Shown here: positions 33,657-44,150 of the stretch, piece by piece
How the letters are laid out: every line of letters starts with the position of its first letter
Numbering within the stretch: position 1 is the stretch's first letter
From: Gerris lacustris
Lineage: Eukaryota > Arthropoda > Insecta > Hemiptera > Gerridae
NCBI GenBank assembly: GCA_951217055.1
Contig: OX578278.1
Span: forward strand, 41,513,115-41,577,114
DNA: 64,000 bases
Reading direction: 5' to 3'
The notes under the pieces: model-generated
What the model was told of the DNA's origin: nothing
Database searches by the model: none
What the model saw: the letters and a program-made list of their open reading frames with translations, nothing else
Program-made: the position numbers and the translations under genes

Positions 33657-35430
33657 AAAGTCTCTTACGTTCAATTTATTTTCCTCTTGTTATCTAACTT
33701 TCACTCAGAAAAAAAAAAAAAAAAAAATATGTTGTCTCAAGTCCATTTTTTCTACTTACATTTGATATAGATTTATAACGACTTGTACCTTAAATATATT
33801 AACTTACTTCATTATATATATATATTTATATATATTACATTGATTCTATATCAATTGTATTGAATAAAACGCGTTAATTCCTCGTATAAATTTAACAATC
33901 AGGAAAAGTATTTTAAATATATAACAATCGGAAAAATTAAACTACATGTGGGATATAGATTTTGTTGGAAGCATACAAAAAAAAATAAAAGAGGTTTAAA
34001 TATGGCGAAAAAGAAAATCAATTAATTCATAGACGATATTTCTCTGAAACAAAAGAACGACGTCGATACTTTCAAACTAATTTCCTTTATTTCTTTATTT
34101 GTAGTTGGATATATGCCTAGTTTAATTTATCTGCTTCCTCCAAACGTGACGCTAAGCCGAACGTGCTTTATGAGCATATGTGTGTTAAAATGACGTACTC
34201 ATACGTAAAATTACTTGACTTGAATCAATTAGAAAATCCTAATTTATTGTTTTTATTTTATATTTTTTTGTTATAAGTGAAATAAAGCTCGGAATATACA
34301 TAATGTATATTACAAGTTAAGCCCCGGTATCAGTGTGGACGTGATAATTGGAGCGTGCCAATAGTTTGATTTAAATTCCACAGGTTTTGTAAGTGTTTAA
34401 TTTATTTTTTGTCTCTTGTATAGATAAGAATATTATCTATTAGAATTACACCTTTAAAGCAAAAAAATGACTAATTGGTTCACCCACATGTAATGTATTC
34501 ATCCGCTCCTATATTTCAACAGGCCTTCGTATAAGTTCAAAAAAAGTTTTTCCCCAAGATTATAATACGCGGAAAAACCGAAGTTTTTATTTTATTGTTT
34601 TCTTTGTCTGATTGTATAAATATTCGTAGAATTACAAATAAAACTTATACTGCATATGTATAGTTATATACAGGCATTTTAATTTTTACATCCCTCGAAA
34701 AATCGATTGTAACAGTTTTTTGAACTAAATATATTAATTCATGCAAGATAAATTTGGTTACTAAGCATAATCTATAACTTAAAATTTTATTACTATGGTA
34801 ATCCATGTCAAAGGGATTTAGTGAAAAAGACCCGAAGAGTGGTCTATGTTTCTTGTCACGATATTTATATACCTATGAACTATATATATTTATTGAACAA
34901 AAAATGTTTATACATATAATCCCCAACAAAAGTATTGCAATACTATTTTGACACTGTTTTGTATTGAAATAGGTATATAACGAAATAGATGGTCTGTTAG
35001 ATTATTAAATGTACGAGTACAATTTTTTGTAAAGTTTGACAGCCTTAGTTATTTAGTTTTTTTTTTTTTTTAATTCTCTACATAAAGGGTAGGTATATAC
35101 AATATAAAGACTGTTTACTAAAAATGCGGCAAAAATTCAAGCGGTTATTCTTTGGACAATTTTAAGATTTTTTCGACCTTAGATGATTTTCGGAAAAGTT
35201 CTTTGTTTCAATGATATAGGGCGATAAAATATTTTCGAAAAATACAATAGTTTATTAGTTACAACAACTGTTGAAAATAACTATTTAGGAAAATAATTAT
35301 TTAGGAGGCACATGCATCCTATCTATCTTCTCATGTAGATGAAGACTGCCCAACTGGTTCAACAACATACCAGCGTTGTTTCTTATTGCATTACACCCAT
35401 ATTAATTATCCTTAATTATCCTATTTCTCA
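33657..35430. other. AT-rich sequence, no gene recognised
   Basis: Poly-A (33709-33727) and T-rich runs (35057-35071) occur. TACTAAAAATGCGGCAAAAA near 35116 may be the outer end of the transposase-bearing element to its right, but no partner end was found. Confidence 0.4.
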
Positions 35431-35439
35431 ATACTTCTC

Positions 35440-35705
35440 TATTTTCCAGTGAAGTAGTGTCTTCAAATGGTCCCATAGGAAAGCATCCAAGAGATTTAAA
35501 TCTAGGGCTCGAGCACGTCATAAGCATAAGTGAGATCCTTCTCGACCAATCCAGCGATCATCTTGTGTTGGGTTTAAAACACCGATAGTCTTCCTGGAAG
35601 AAATACAGGTTCACAATTCCACTCCAAATGTTTAATGAAAATTGATGTTGAAAACTGTCTACATGTACCGCATGTGGGTATTCATCAGCCCACTATGGAA
35701 GTTCC
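35440..35705 (-). pseudogene. Mariner/Tc1-like transposase remnant
   Basis: On the minus strand the translation gives EYPHAVHVDSFQHQFSLNIW, SGIV, then DDRWIGREGSHL and, in a shifted frame, RALDLNLLDAFLWDHLKTLL. This matches the RWIGRGGP..WPARSPDLTPLDFFLWGHLK segment of insect mariner/IS630-type transposases, where the D in SPDLTPLD is the last catalytic carboxylate. Stops and frameshifts are present and the N-terminal third is missing. Confidence 0.7.
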
Positions 35706-35834
35706 TAAGTGCAATAATATAGTATACCAATATAGTATTAGCGAATTCCTAGTATTTTTTGTGTATCTATTTTATTAAAAACTGATTATACATGATACAA
35801 AAACAACGACACTAGCACACTCCCTCATACTCCC

Positions 35835-36370
35835 ATCACTTCTATTTCATTAGTTTTGCCTGTTACCAATAAATCGTCTACAAAGACTACTAACCAAACA
35901 TTATTTTTATAATACAGACAAAAATCAGATTGAGATCTTTTGAACCCTAATTTAGTTATAAACTAACTTCATTAAATTTATTGTTCCAGTATTTTGGGCT
36001 TTCTCTAATACCATATAGAGTGCTCTTTTTAATTTCAAAGTTTTTTCGTTTTTGTCGACTTTTAAACCACCAGGTACTTTAATATACACTTCTGATTCAA
36101 CTTCTCCATTTAGAAATGCAGTTGGTACATCCAACTGGCGAATATCCCAATTTTCCAGGAGAGCACGAACTAATAGAGTTCTAATTGAAGACATTCTCGC
36201 TACCGGATTCTCGCTCGTGGAGAGTAAATACTTCTTAAAATTGTAACCCCTTAGCAACCAGCCTTGCCTTCTTAGTTCCATCTTCTTTCGTTCTAAAAAC
36301 CCACCTGGTTCCTATAGATGTTTTCCCAGGAGGTTATAGGGCCCAGAGCTGGTGAGCTTGTTCCAATTTA
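35835..36370 (-). pseudogene. Ty1/copia-type reverse transcriptase remnant
   Basis: On the minus strand the order is GKTSIGTRWVFRTKEDGTKK, ARLVAKG, NPVARMSSIRTLLVRALLEN, WDIRQLDVPTAFLNGEVESE, VYIKVPGGLK, KLKRALYM (usually KLNKALYGLKQ) and, after a frame change, NNVWLVVFVDDLLVTGK. FVDD is the copia RT active site and LDVPTAFLNG carries the first catalytic Asp. No LTRs were found. It lies directly upstream of the mariner-like remnant on the same strand, but the two are unrelated relics. Confidence 0.85.
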
Positions 36371-36419
36371 TTTATTAAAATTAAGAATTTATAAGAATTT
36401 CGAAAAAGAAAAACAATTT

Positions 36420-36975
36420 TATCTCCAGTAGGGAGAAAAAGTTATGATTTTGAATTAGTTAAGAGGGACTAAAGTAAGTCTTTTAATCCCTGAGCTCAAA
36501 AAGTAGGGAGAAAAAGTATAAGTAGGGCAAAAAAGTAAAGAAAAACTGTTGAAATCAGGTTGGCGAAACTTGCTTTTTCGACCATGTTTATCTTTGTTTA
36601 TAACCTGCATCTAAATAACCTTCTATTTGAGTTTAATTCCAATTCTTATTTGTTTTTTATATTGAATCTCTTATATAAGATATGCTACTAAAAGTGCTAA
36701 CAATTATTGTTATTTATTAAAATAATAAATAAAAACTTTGCAATGGACGAAAATGAGTATTTTCTTCCTACTGGAGTGCCATTATTCCCCTCGCGATAAT
36801 TATCTCCCTCGGCTGCACCTCGGGAATTAAAGAGTCTAATTCCCTCGGCTTCGCCTCGGGATTTAGGGACCATGGTTCCTTCGGCTTCGCCTCAAGAACC
36901 AACTTTTTCGCTCAGGGAATAATGGGTTACTTTACTCCCTAGGTTCATAAATAACGATTTTAGATCACAGTGCTT
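36420..36975. repeat. Foldback-like repeat with CTCGG hairpin array
   Basis: Between 36795 and 36900 there are three successive short hairpins of the form CCCTCGGCTTCGCCTCGGG (the others read CTCGGCTGCACCTCGGG and CTTCGGCTTCGCCTCAAG), spaced about 45 bp apart. Further GGGAGAAAAAGT and TTACTTTACTCCCT blocks lie on the two sides. Similar blocks occur at 16690-16850 (ACTCCCTCGGCTCCGCTCAG) and 46430 (AACTCCGCTCGGGGC). Confidence 0.6.
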
Positions 36976-37037
36976 TGTTTACAAATTTAAAGAAAAAAAA
37001 GTTTTTAAAAAAAATAAAAAATAAATAAAAATAATAT

Positions 37038-37545
37038 TTTAACCCTTAAACGGGCAATGTATGATACGGCATACATAATTTTGGGATTTTTTTTTTGTAA
37101 TTTGTCTGTACTTAAACACACTGCGAGTTGAAATGTCTTTATTTAGGGAACTTTCAGCTTTAAAAAGGTATTTTTATTTTATAGCATTGGCTATTCTGAG
37201 ATAACTTTTTTTAATTTTTTTCAAAACTTGTCATATGCGAACCTGCCATTTTGCAAAGGAAACATTTCAAACCTCAATGAGTGTAGTAAATAATTTATTT
37301 TCATATTCTAAGCTAATTTTTGAAGTTTTTTGCTAGGGGATATTGTAGAGTATATATTTTTGATAATTGTGATGGTTAATTGTTATTGATTTTTTATATA
37401 TTTTATTTACTACGATTATTTTTCTTCATGTATGTTCTAACATACATTGCCTGATTTCTGCTAAACTAAATATGCCCATAAAGTTTCCTTTTAAAGGGCA
37501 ATGTATGATGTAACATACATAATTAAAACAATTTTATGTTAAAAA
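37038..37545. repeat. piggyBac-like end and GGGCAATGTATG hairpin units
   Basis: TTAACCCTTAAACGGGCAAT at about 37039 resembles a TTAA target followed by a CCC-starting piggyBac-type terminus. GGCAATGTATGATACGGC with ATACAT, a later AAAGGGCAATGTATGATG, and the inverted CATGTATGTTCTAACATACA form related hairpins at 37055, 37495 and 37428. The opposite terminus was not found, so the element is probably incomplete. Confidence 0.4.
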
Positions 37546-38159
37546 AAAAATATTATTTGTTTATTTTTCCATGACTTTAGGAACGAAATGATTTAAAACA
37601 AGATCATGTCCCTCTGTACGAATAATGAAAATTGTGACAAAAAAATTTAAGTTTACTTTTAATGAATTAGCTACATATGGAGACATTTTAGCATAATTTA
37701 TTAGCAAATTAATACATTATTTATTAAAACAGATGAAATTAGCTTGGAAATGTTATTAATTTTTGGTATTCTTGGACTGTTTAGGTTGTTTTGCCGGAAG
37801 CAAAAGTTTCTTAACCTTCTGGCATTGTCAACATTAGTCTAATTGTGAATATTACACAGACATATAAATTATTCCAATACCATATTTTCTTTTATATTAT
37901 ATACACATTAATTGTGGTATTATATTTTTAGGGTTGAGGTATCTTTTCCAGGAGAACTGAAAGAAGTCAGGTGTTTAGCTTTCAAGAAAAATATTTACGT
38001 ATTGGTATCACGAACATTAATTTTTTTTGTTTATGTAGGTTATTTTTAATCAGAACCTCAACGTCATGTACATTTTTTAAATTTCTATTATCAATCTTAT
38101 ATGTACCCTTTTATATGTACATCTTTTTTGTAAGTGGATCCTTGTTCGGGTAGAAATTA
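37546..38159. other. AT-rich sequence, no gene recognised
   Basis: No supported feature is seen. The open frame at 37971-38153 has no recognisable domain. Confidence 0.45.
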
Positions 38160-39077
38160 ATACTTTACATTGGCTTCGCTCTAGGCAACGTTTCGACCTT
38201 GCCGGTCATTCTAAAGCCTATAAACAACATTTATTTTTTTAAATTAATCACATAAAATCATAGGTTACATACATCATAATATTCCTTCTTTGTATCTATT
38301 TAACATAAAAGTATCTCGTATCAATATATTTTTTAAAAATAAAATTAAATATCAGTAAAACATAATTTAAATCATAATTTACCTGGTTAACTATTATGTG
38401 TTCACTCATCAATTTAAATTTCTATTACATAGGTTGTCATCTTTCACAAACAGTGTATTTGTACGTCATTTCAATCTATAATAATGATAATTTATTAACA
38501 AACTTAAAATGATAAAAATTATTGTTCTATTTTAGTATGGGAGAACATAACTAGATTTGAATTACCATCTGATTGATTTTGTTGTCATTCTGTTCTAAAA
38601 TTCAAGGAAGTGAAAACTTCGCCATGTAGAAGAAAAATAAATTAACAGCATAAAACACACATAGCACCCTATCATCACAATCACAAAACAAAATAGACGT
38701 ACTAAAATAGAACAATAATTTTTATCATTATAAGTTTGTTAATAAATTATCATTATATATAGATTGAAATGACGTACAAATACACTGTTTGTGAAAGATG
38801 ACAACCTATGTAATAGAAATTTAAATTGATGAGTGAACACATAATAGTTAACCAGGTAAATTATGATTTAAATTATGTTTACTGATATTTAATTTTATTT
38901 TTAAAAAATATATTGATACGAGATACTTTTATGTTAAATAGATACAAAGAAGGAATATTATGATGTATGTAACCTATGATTTTATGTGATTAATTTAAAA
39001 AAATAAATGTTGTTTATAGGCTTGAGAATGACCGGCAAGGTCGAAACGTTACCTAGAGCGAAACCAATGTAAAGTAT
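38160..39077. repeat. Inverted repeat, 378-bp arms, Penelope-like motif
   Basis: Arms 38160-38537 and 38700-39077 are near-identical in reverse complement, with a 162-bp unique spacer. Each arm carries, toward its outer end, a block that in the right arm reads GAATGACCGGCAAGGTCGAAACG. GACC pairs with GGTC just before GAAACG. Penelope-like elements carry a comparable terminal motif related to hammerhead ribozyme cores. Here the conserved CTGANGA part is degraded. No RT is present. Confidence 0.85.
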
Positions 39078-39094
39078 ACATTTTTTTAAGATTT

Positions 39095-40080
39095 CGTAGA
39101 TACTTCTCGAAACCCTTATACCAAGGGTGATGTATCCGTTTGTCCGTCGCTCTTTGGATAATAGGGCCCGTAACGTTTAAGCTAAAATTTTGAAATTTGA
39201 AAACCTGGTGCAACTGTTTGACCGAACCACAGGAAAAATATACAAAACGTAAAAATTAAATATGCGCATGCGCAATTCGCAAAAAATGATATAAACTCAT
39301 TTTTTTTTTTTTTTAATTTTTGAGGATCAAATGAAAGCTGCTGAAGAGTAGAATACAAATATATATTTATGCTTTTTTAAATCTTACATTCTTTATTGGA
39401 TTTATGAGTAAAAATATACAACCCCCCCCCCAACCACCATATAACGCTGTTCCTAAAATATCGAAATAATTCATGATATTACCTTATTGTAGAGCAATGA
39501 AAATTCCAGGAGGGAATTCCCAATTTTATGCGCGCAAATGTGAAGTGCACCCAAAATTTATTTTTTTTAAATTTTGAGTGGGATATCAAATGAAAGCTGC
39601 TGAAGAGTAGGATACAAAATATATGTAATATATTATGCTTTATTAAATTTTTCATTCTTTATTGGTTTTATGTATGAGTCAAAATATACCCAAAAAAAAT
39701 CCCCCCCCCCCAATTACTATATAACGGTTGGTCCTAAAATTTTGTAATAATTCATGGTTATACCTTATGGTGGGGTGATGAAAATTTCCTGAATAAAATG
39801 TTGTTTACCTTGTCGCTATTATAGTTAAAAAAAAAAAATTGTGACCCTCTGGGGGATCGAACCAGGGGCCCCTGAGGTGGAATGAAAAAAAATATATAAT
39901 TATACAGGGTGACCCGCCATAAAATGTCATAACGAAACTGGCGGATTCTAAATGCAACAAAAAATGTCGAGTTTTTTGTTGCATTTGACCCATAGAATCG
40001 GCCAGTTTCGTTATGACATTTTATCGCGGGTCACCCTGTATAACGGGTATGCTTAATCATCTACGAAACCCTAAAAAGTA
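39095..40080. repeat. Tandem repeat element, second locus
   Basis: It begins TTTCGTAGATACTTCTCGAA with CCCTTAT and GTCCGTCGCTC, the same kind of opening as at 23930. It continues with two units of about 259 bp, each containing ATGAAAGCTGCTGAAGAGTA (39331, 39590), CATTCTTTATTGG and a C-run. It ends near CTACGAAACCCTAAAAAGTA (40061), an inverted match to the opening. Confidence 0.7.
39905..40038. mobile_element. Foldback MITE, 134 bp, TA target
   Basis: The arms are CAGGGTGACCCGCCATAAAA and its inverted partner ending TTTTATCGCGGGTCACCCTG. Pairing continues through TGTCATAACGAAACTGGC, and TA lies on both sides (39903-39904, 40039-40040). It is nested within the tandem element 39095-40080. Confidence 0.92.
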
Positions 40081-40239
40081 CTTGGACGCAAGTACTTCCC
40101 TGTGCTTCTTTTTATGTAATCGTATAGTGATTACTGCTTTCTTTTATTATATGCATGTATTATTGTGCTCTCACGGCTACACCTTTCGTCCGTTCACTTT
40201 GAAATTTGGCATATATCTGTATAGTACCTACCCACAAAT

Positions 40240-40365
40240 TTTAAAAATATAGTGACTAATTTTTAATTTAAATCAAGTTATTATCCAGCGCCGGGATTCG
40301 AACCACGGGCCTCCTATATATCCAGTACAGGCACTCTAACCAACTAAGCTACACTGGAGATAATA
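40240..40365 (-). repeat. tRNA-derived SINE, copy 1
   Basis: The tRNA-like head occupies 40358-40284 on the minus strand: TCCAGTG acceptor strand, GCTTAGTTGGTTAGAG A box, GGTTCGAATCC B box, and CGCTGGA closing the acceptor stem. The T stem (CGTGG against CCCGG) has two mismatches. A GGA anticodon would imply a serine tRNA, but there is no long variable arm, so this is not a functional tRNA. The same head with the same tail recurs nearby. Confidence 0.65.
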
Positions 40366-40439
40366 ATTCCTCTGTCGTTAACGATACCTAGTCCCCAATT
40401 AGTATCTGTACCTAGTACAATCAATTAGAAATTCAATTT

Positions 40440-40615
40440 TTAAGTTTTTGATAATATTCATACTACGGAAAGTTTAAATTTTAATTTAAATCAAATTATA
40501 ATTATTATTAACTACGGGAGACAGACAGAGAAAAATTGACTCCAGCGCCGGGATTCGAACCACGGGCCTCCTATGTTTCCAGTACAGGCACTCTAACCAA
40601 CTTATACTACCAAAA
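40440..40615 (-). repeat. tRNA-derived SINE, copy 2
   Basis: It repeats the head (CCAGCGCCGGGATTCGAACC on the plus strand) about 255 bp from copy 1. It carries the tail AATTTAAATCAAATTATAAT with AACTACGGGAGACAGACAGA. The A-box side is damaged near 40605. Confidence 0.65.
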
Positions 40616-41285
40616 ACTTGAAAAAAATGAAATATAGTGACTTCAAAAAAAAAAAATGTTCAATGAAATTAGGGTAAAAAAACTTAAGGGGTAAAAAAAT
40701 AATGCATAGAATAAATTTCAGTAACTAAATCAATTTTAGTAATTATCCTTCCCTCCCGTTCCCTTGAATATCAAATGAGTTAACGGCGTTACAGGTGTTG
40801 AGTTGTACAAAATATGGAGAAATAAAAATGTAGTTAACGTCATTAACACCAATATGAATTAGATTAAAATTGTCAATTTATCCTCTAGATGCACTAAATA
40901 AATCTTTTTCTTCCAATATTTGAAATTTTATGTTTTTCTTTCTGATTTTAATAATAACTTCATCAAAACTATAGCTGCATCCGTTCTTAGTAGAAAAGAC
41001 TCAAACTTTCCTTAGCTAAATTTTAAAAATTCAAAGGAAATTTCAAGAATTTTACTTAATATTTTACTTAATTTTAATATTTTGACCTACTACACTGAAC
41101 TAGAAGTTCGATTTTTAGGGCCTCAAAACACGTTTTTCATAGCCTAAAATCTCCAAAATGAAAACTCAAAAAACAGGTGAGATCACAAACCCCTCTGGGA
41201 TGACTTTTTCACAAAAATATAAGACAATATGACAATTACAATAACCATAACAACATATAAATTACAAACAGTGTTGTACATATTC
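40616..41285. other. AT-rich sequence, no gene recognised
   Basis: No supported feature is seen in this stretch. Confidence 0.5.
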
Positions 41286-41750
41286 TGACAAAAACAGATG
41301 TTAATACAGAGAATACTCCTAAGAGTAAGCGTCAAAGACCTAATACCCCAGTGAAGTTGAAACTAAATCTCCTAAAGAGGTCATTAACTTTCTCGTTGTT
41401 AAAAGACAAGATGGAGATTGTTCGCTATCCAATGTCTCACCCTTCGTTATAGAAAAGTTTCTTTCGCAAGCTTGAGGTGAAGTCAAGAGTGCCAAGTAGT
41501 TACGTGACGGTTCTTTACTGGTCGATACGTTTACTCACGACCAAGCTACGAAACTAATGACAAATCTGCCGAGAAATATGTCACCTAAACTGTCAGTAGA
41601 ACCACATAAGACATTAAATCAGGTAAAGGGTGTGTTTACATGTGCCGACCTCGACGGTATTCCAGTTGAGGAAATCACAGAAAACATCGGTAAATATGCA
41701 CGTGAACTGAACATCCACCTATTAATAATTGTCCAATTAACTTCGGGTTT
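41286..41750 (+). pseudogene. LINE ORF1 (gag-like) fragment
   Basis: The translation gives NFLVVKRQDGDCSLSNVSPF, VIEKFLSQA, GEVKSAK, LRDGSLLVDTFTHDQATKL, then PHKTLNQVKGVFTCADLDGI and PVEEITENIGKYARELNI. Insect non-LTR gag-like ORF1 proteins carry this pattern (F-L-V-V-K..DGD..VSPF.IEK, LRDGSLLVE, HK-T-L-N..KGV, EI-E). Stops and a frameshift break it. No matching ORF2 is adjacent, so it is an isolated relic. Confidence 0.7.
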
Positions 41751-42294
41751 TTTTAAACTGTTTCTTTTTACAATTTAACAACTTTTAACCTGGTACCATA
41801 TCGGTAAATTAAATAGGTTTTTTTTTTAGATATATACTCGTTTTTTTAATATTCACTCGTGTATAAAAAATATACGTGAGTGGATATTTTATCCACTCAC
41901 GTGCATACGGGAAATGTTGGGAACAAGGCGGTTTTTAAGGGTAGGGGATTCACTCAGGATAGCCAAAAACCTTGGAAATGGATGCACTAACACAAAAATC
42001 TCCATAAAAAATTATTTTACTTTATAAAAAAAAAAACATCGTTTAATTATAAAGTCTTAAAATCTCCATCGTCATTATTATAAACAATGATATCAGTGAA
42101 TAATATGTACTGTCAATATATTTATAGATAATCACACGAGAGGAAGTGTGTTCAAAAAATCATCAGTCTAATTTTAGCGGTAAAGTCGGAGCTCTTCAAA
42201 TTCAAACACCACATTTGTAATCTAATAATATACTTTCGGACAATCGAATACATATTTTTTGAGCGGGGAGGGGCCTCGTTATGGCAGTGGGAGA
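41751..42294. other. AT-rich sequence, short inverted repeat near 41850
   Basis: ATATTCACTCGTGTATAAAA and a nearby ACGTGAGTGGATATTTTATC form a weak inverted repeat at 41849-41905, possibly the outer part of the transposase element to the right. Nothing else is recognised. Confidence 0.4.
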
Positions 42295-42890
42295 ATCTAG
42301 TTTCTTTTAGTTTGAAGTTTCGCTATTGGGCTAGTGAAAACCCAAGGGATAGTGACTGTATGGTGTGCAGTATCCCAATTTGGGGTTTTTGGGCCTTACT
42401 TTTTAGAGGATAATGGACGCACCGTCACTGTCACCGCTGAGCGTTATGTGTCAATGTTGGAAGAGTTTTTTTTTAACCTGAACTGGAAGAATTGAGTGAG
42501 GCAAATAATCTGGGAGACATCTGGTTCCAACAGGACGGGGCTACATCCCTCACAGCTAGAATTTCAATGGCAAAATTAAAGCAAATGTTCCCCCGGCGGC
42601 GCCTGGTCTCTGTGAGGGGTGACGTGGAGTAGCCTGCGCGCTCACTAGATTTGAGTATTTGCGACTTTTTTGGGGGGATACCTAAAGGAAAAAGTTTTTA
42701 AACATCGTCCACACACCCTGGAAGAACTTAAGGAAAGAATCAGGAAAGAAGTTACGGCCATACCCATCCCAATGTGCCGACAAGCGGTTGAAAACTTCGG
42801 AATCGCCTTTAAGAATGCATCGCGGCTGACGGCCGCCATATTAATGATGTCATCTTTAAAGCTTAATGTAAAAAACTAGATCGTACTGTA
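42295..42890 (+). pseudogene. Mariner-type transposase, C-terminal half
   Basis: The blocks are KFRYWASENPR, VTVWCAVSQFGVFGPYFLED, RTVTVTAERYVSMLEEFF, then after a frameshift NNLGDIWFQQDGATSLTARI and MAKLKQMFP. QQDGA carries the second catalytic Asp. After a stop near 42630, PARSLDLSICDFF (for PARSPDLSPCDFFLWG) carries the third acidic residue. It is followed by YLKEKVFKHRPHTLEELKER, IRKEVTAIPIPMCRQAVENF and, in another frame, IAADGRHINDVIFKA. This is the IS630/Tc1/mariner group common in insects. At least three frame breaks mean it is inactive. Confidence 0.85.
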
Positions 42891-42974
42891 TCGAACATTA
42901 TAAATCTAATTTCTGTAAGTTAAATTGTTTTTGTTCTACATCCCTTTAAAACCGATTCATATCTTTTGCCCCAC

Positions 42975-43240
42975 TACTACGATAAAGGGATATTTAGTGT
43001 AATGTACATTGGGACAAAGGAATATCACACTTCTGTATATAAAAGTGTGATATTCCTTTGTCCCAAAGCACATTGGACTGAATATCTCTTTGTCTTAATT
43101 GTTATTTAGACTAAGGGATATAAACTCTTCTTTATTTATTCCTTTTTCTAAATAACTACTACGATAAAGGGATATTTAGCCTAATGTACATTGCGACAAA
43201 GGAATATCACACTTTTGTATAAAAAAGTGTGTATTCGGTT
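42975..43240. repeat. Duplicated hairpin repeat
   Basis: GGGACAAAGGAATATCACAC plus TT at 43011-43032 pairs perfectly (22 bp) with 43043-43064. Weaker pairing extends outward to about 42980-43097. The left half (CTACGATAAAGGGATATTTA ...) is repeated directly at about 43157-43236. It may be a foldback end of the neighbouring mariner-type element. Confidence 0.7.
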
Positions 43241-43319
43241 GTCAAAAGTTTCAATTAAAAGTCCAATTTTGTTGGATACTTAGCCACGTAGGGATTTTTC
43301 GTAGCGAGACTGCAAACTT

Positions 43320-43575
43320 ACTAGCGAAACGATTTAAAATCCCATTATTAAAGTTGTTTATGCCAGTAAAGAAATTAGTGCCAAAGATATTGTCATGTCG
43401 AATTTCACGAATAAATTACCGCCATCTTAATTGAAGATAATCGATCATACAACGATTTCTTAGTCAGGTTTCTAGCTAAGGGTTTTAAGGAATGCGTATA
43501 CATGAAATTTCACGGTTGTAGGTAAAGTGATATCAGAGATATCAGTCAGTCAGTCATTGGTATTTGGATTTTTAT
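43320..43575. repeat. GTCAG-type dispersed repeat, copy 1
   Basis: It shares AAAGTTGTTTATG, ATATTGTCATGTCGAATTTC, ACCGCCATCTT and the (GTCA)n tract CAGTCAGTCAGTCATTGG with 52020-52250 and 62840-63150. Confidence 0.7.
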
Positions 43576-43604
43576 GTATTAATACATTTGTTTCTAAAAC
43601 AGTC

Positions 43605-44150
43605 CTACCAATCTATCTATATATATATAAAATTAAAGTTTTGTCTGTACATTGATCAGAATTTAATATTTTTTGGATACTTTTTCATATTATATATTCC
43701 ATAAAACCGAATCCAACCTTAATTTTTTTCGTGTATGTATGTGTGTCTGTCACCCCAGTCAGACTTTATATAGGCGCAAAACTGGCTAAATGAAATCATT
43801 AATTTTTTTTCATAGGTGAGCGCAAACATATTGCGCAATTTATAGGCCTGGTTTCATCTAAAAATATTGAGTAGAACCAAAGTTATTAACAATTTTTTAA
43901 AAAAAGTATATAAAACACCTAAAATATAAATAACCTAAAAGAATTAGGTTGACCTACCGTAAACAAACCCTATTTTTACCCCCCTTAAAAAATTAAAGAT
44001 GGTGGATGCACTTTAAAGATTTTTTGGAGGCTTATTGTGGCTAAATGGTAAGTCGTATCGACAAGCTGATTGCGCCAGCGGTAACTGATTTTAAAAGATC
44101 TACAACTTTGGACCTATGACTTTTTGTTGCACCTTTATCGGTTCTGCCTT
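43605..44150. repeat. Dispersed non-coding repeat with TATA start
   Basis: CTATATATATATAAAATTAA then AGTTTTGTCTGTACATTGAT opens a non-coding stretch with TATGTGTGTCTGTCACCCC, GAGCGCAAACATATTGCGCA and related blocks. The style (TATA boundary, no coding) fits the microsatellite-associated repeats of the window. Boundaries are approximate. Confidence 0.4.

Noticed and set aside
40284..40358. Possible functional tRNA gene on the minus strand
   Set aside because: The T stem has two mismatches, the best anticodon (GGA, serine) lacks the long variable arm that serine tRNAs need, and the same head recurs with the same tail, so it is a SINE.
41557..41778. Independent host gene of 73 residues
   Set aside because: Joined with the upstream frame it matches LINE ORF1 gag-like motifs and is interrupted by stops.
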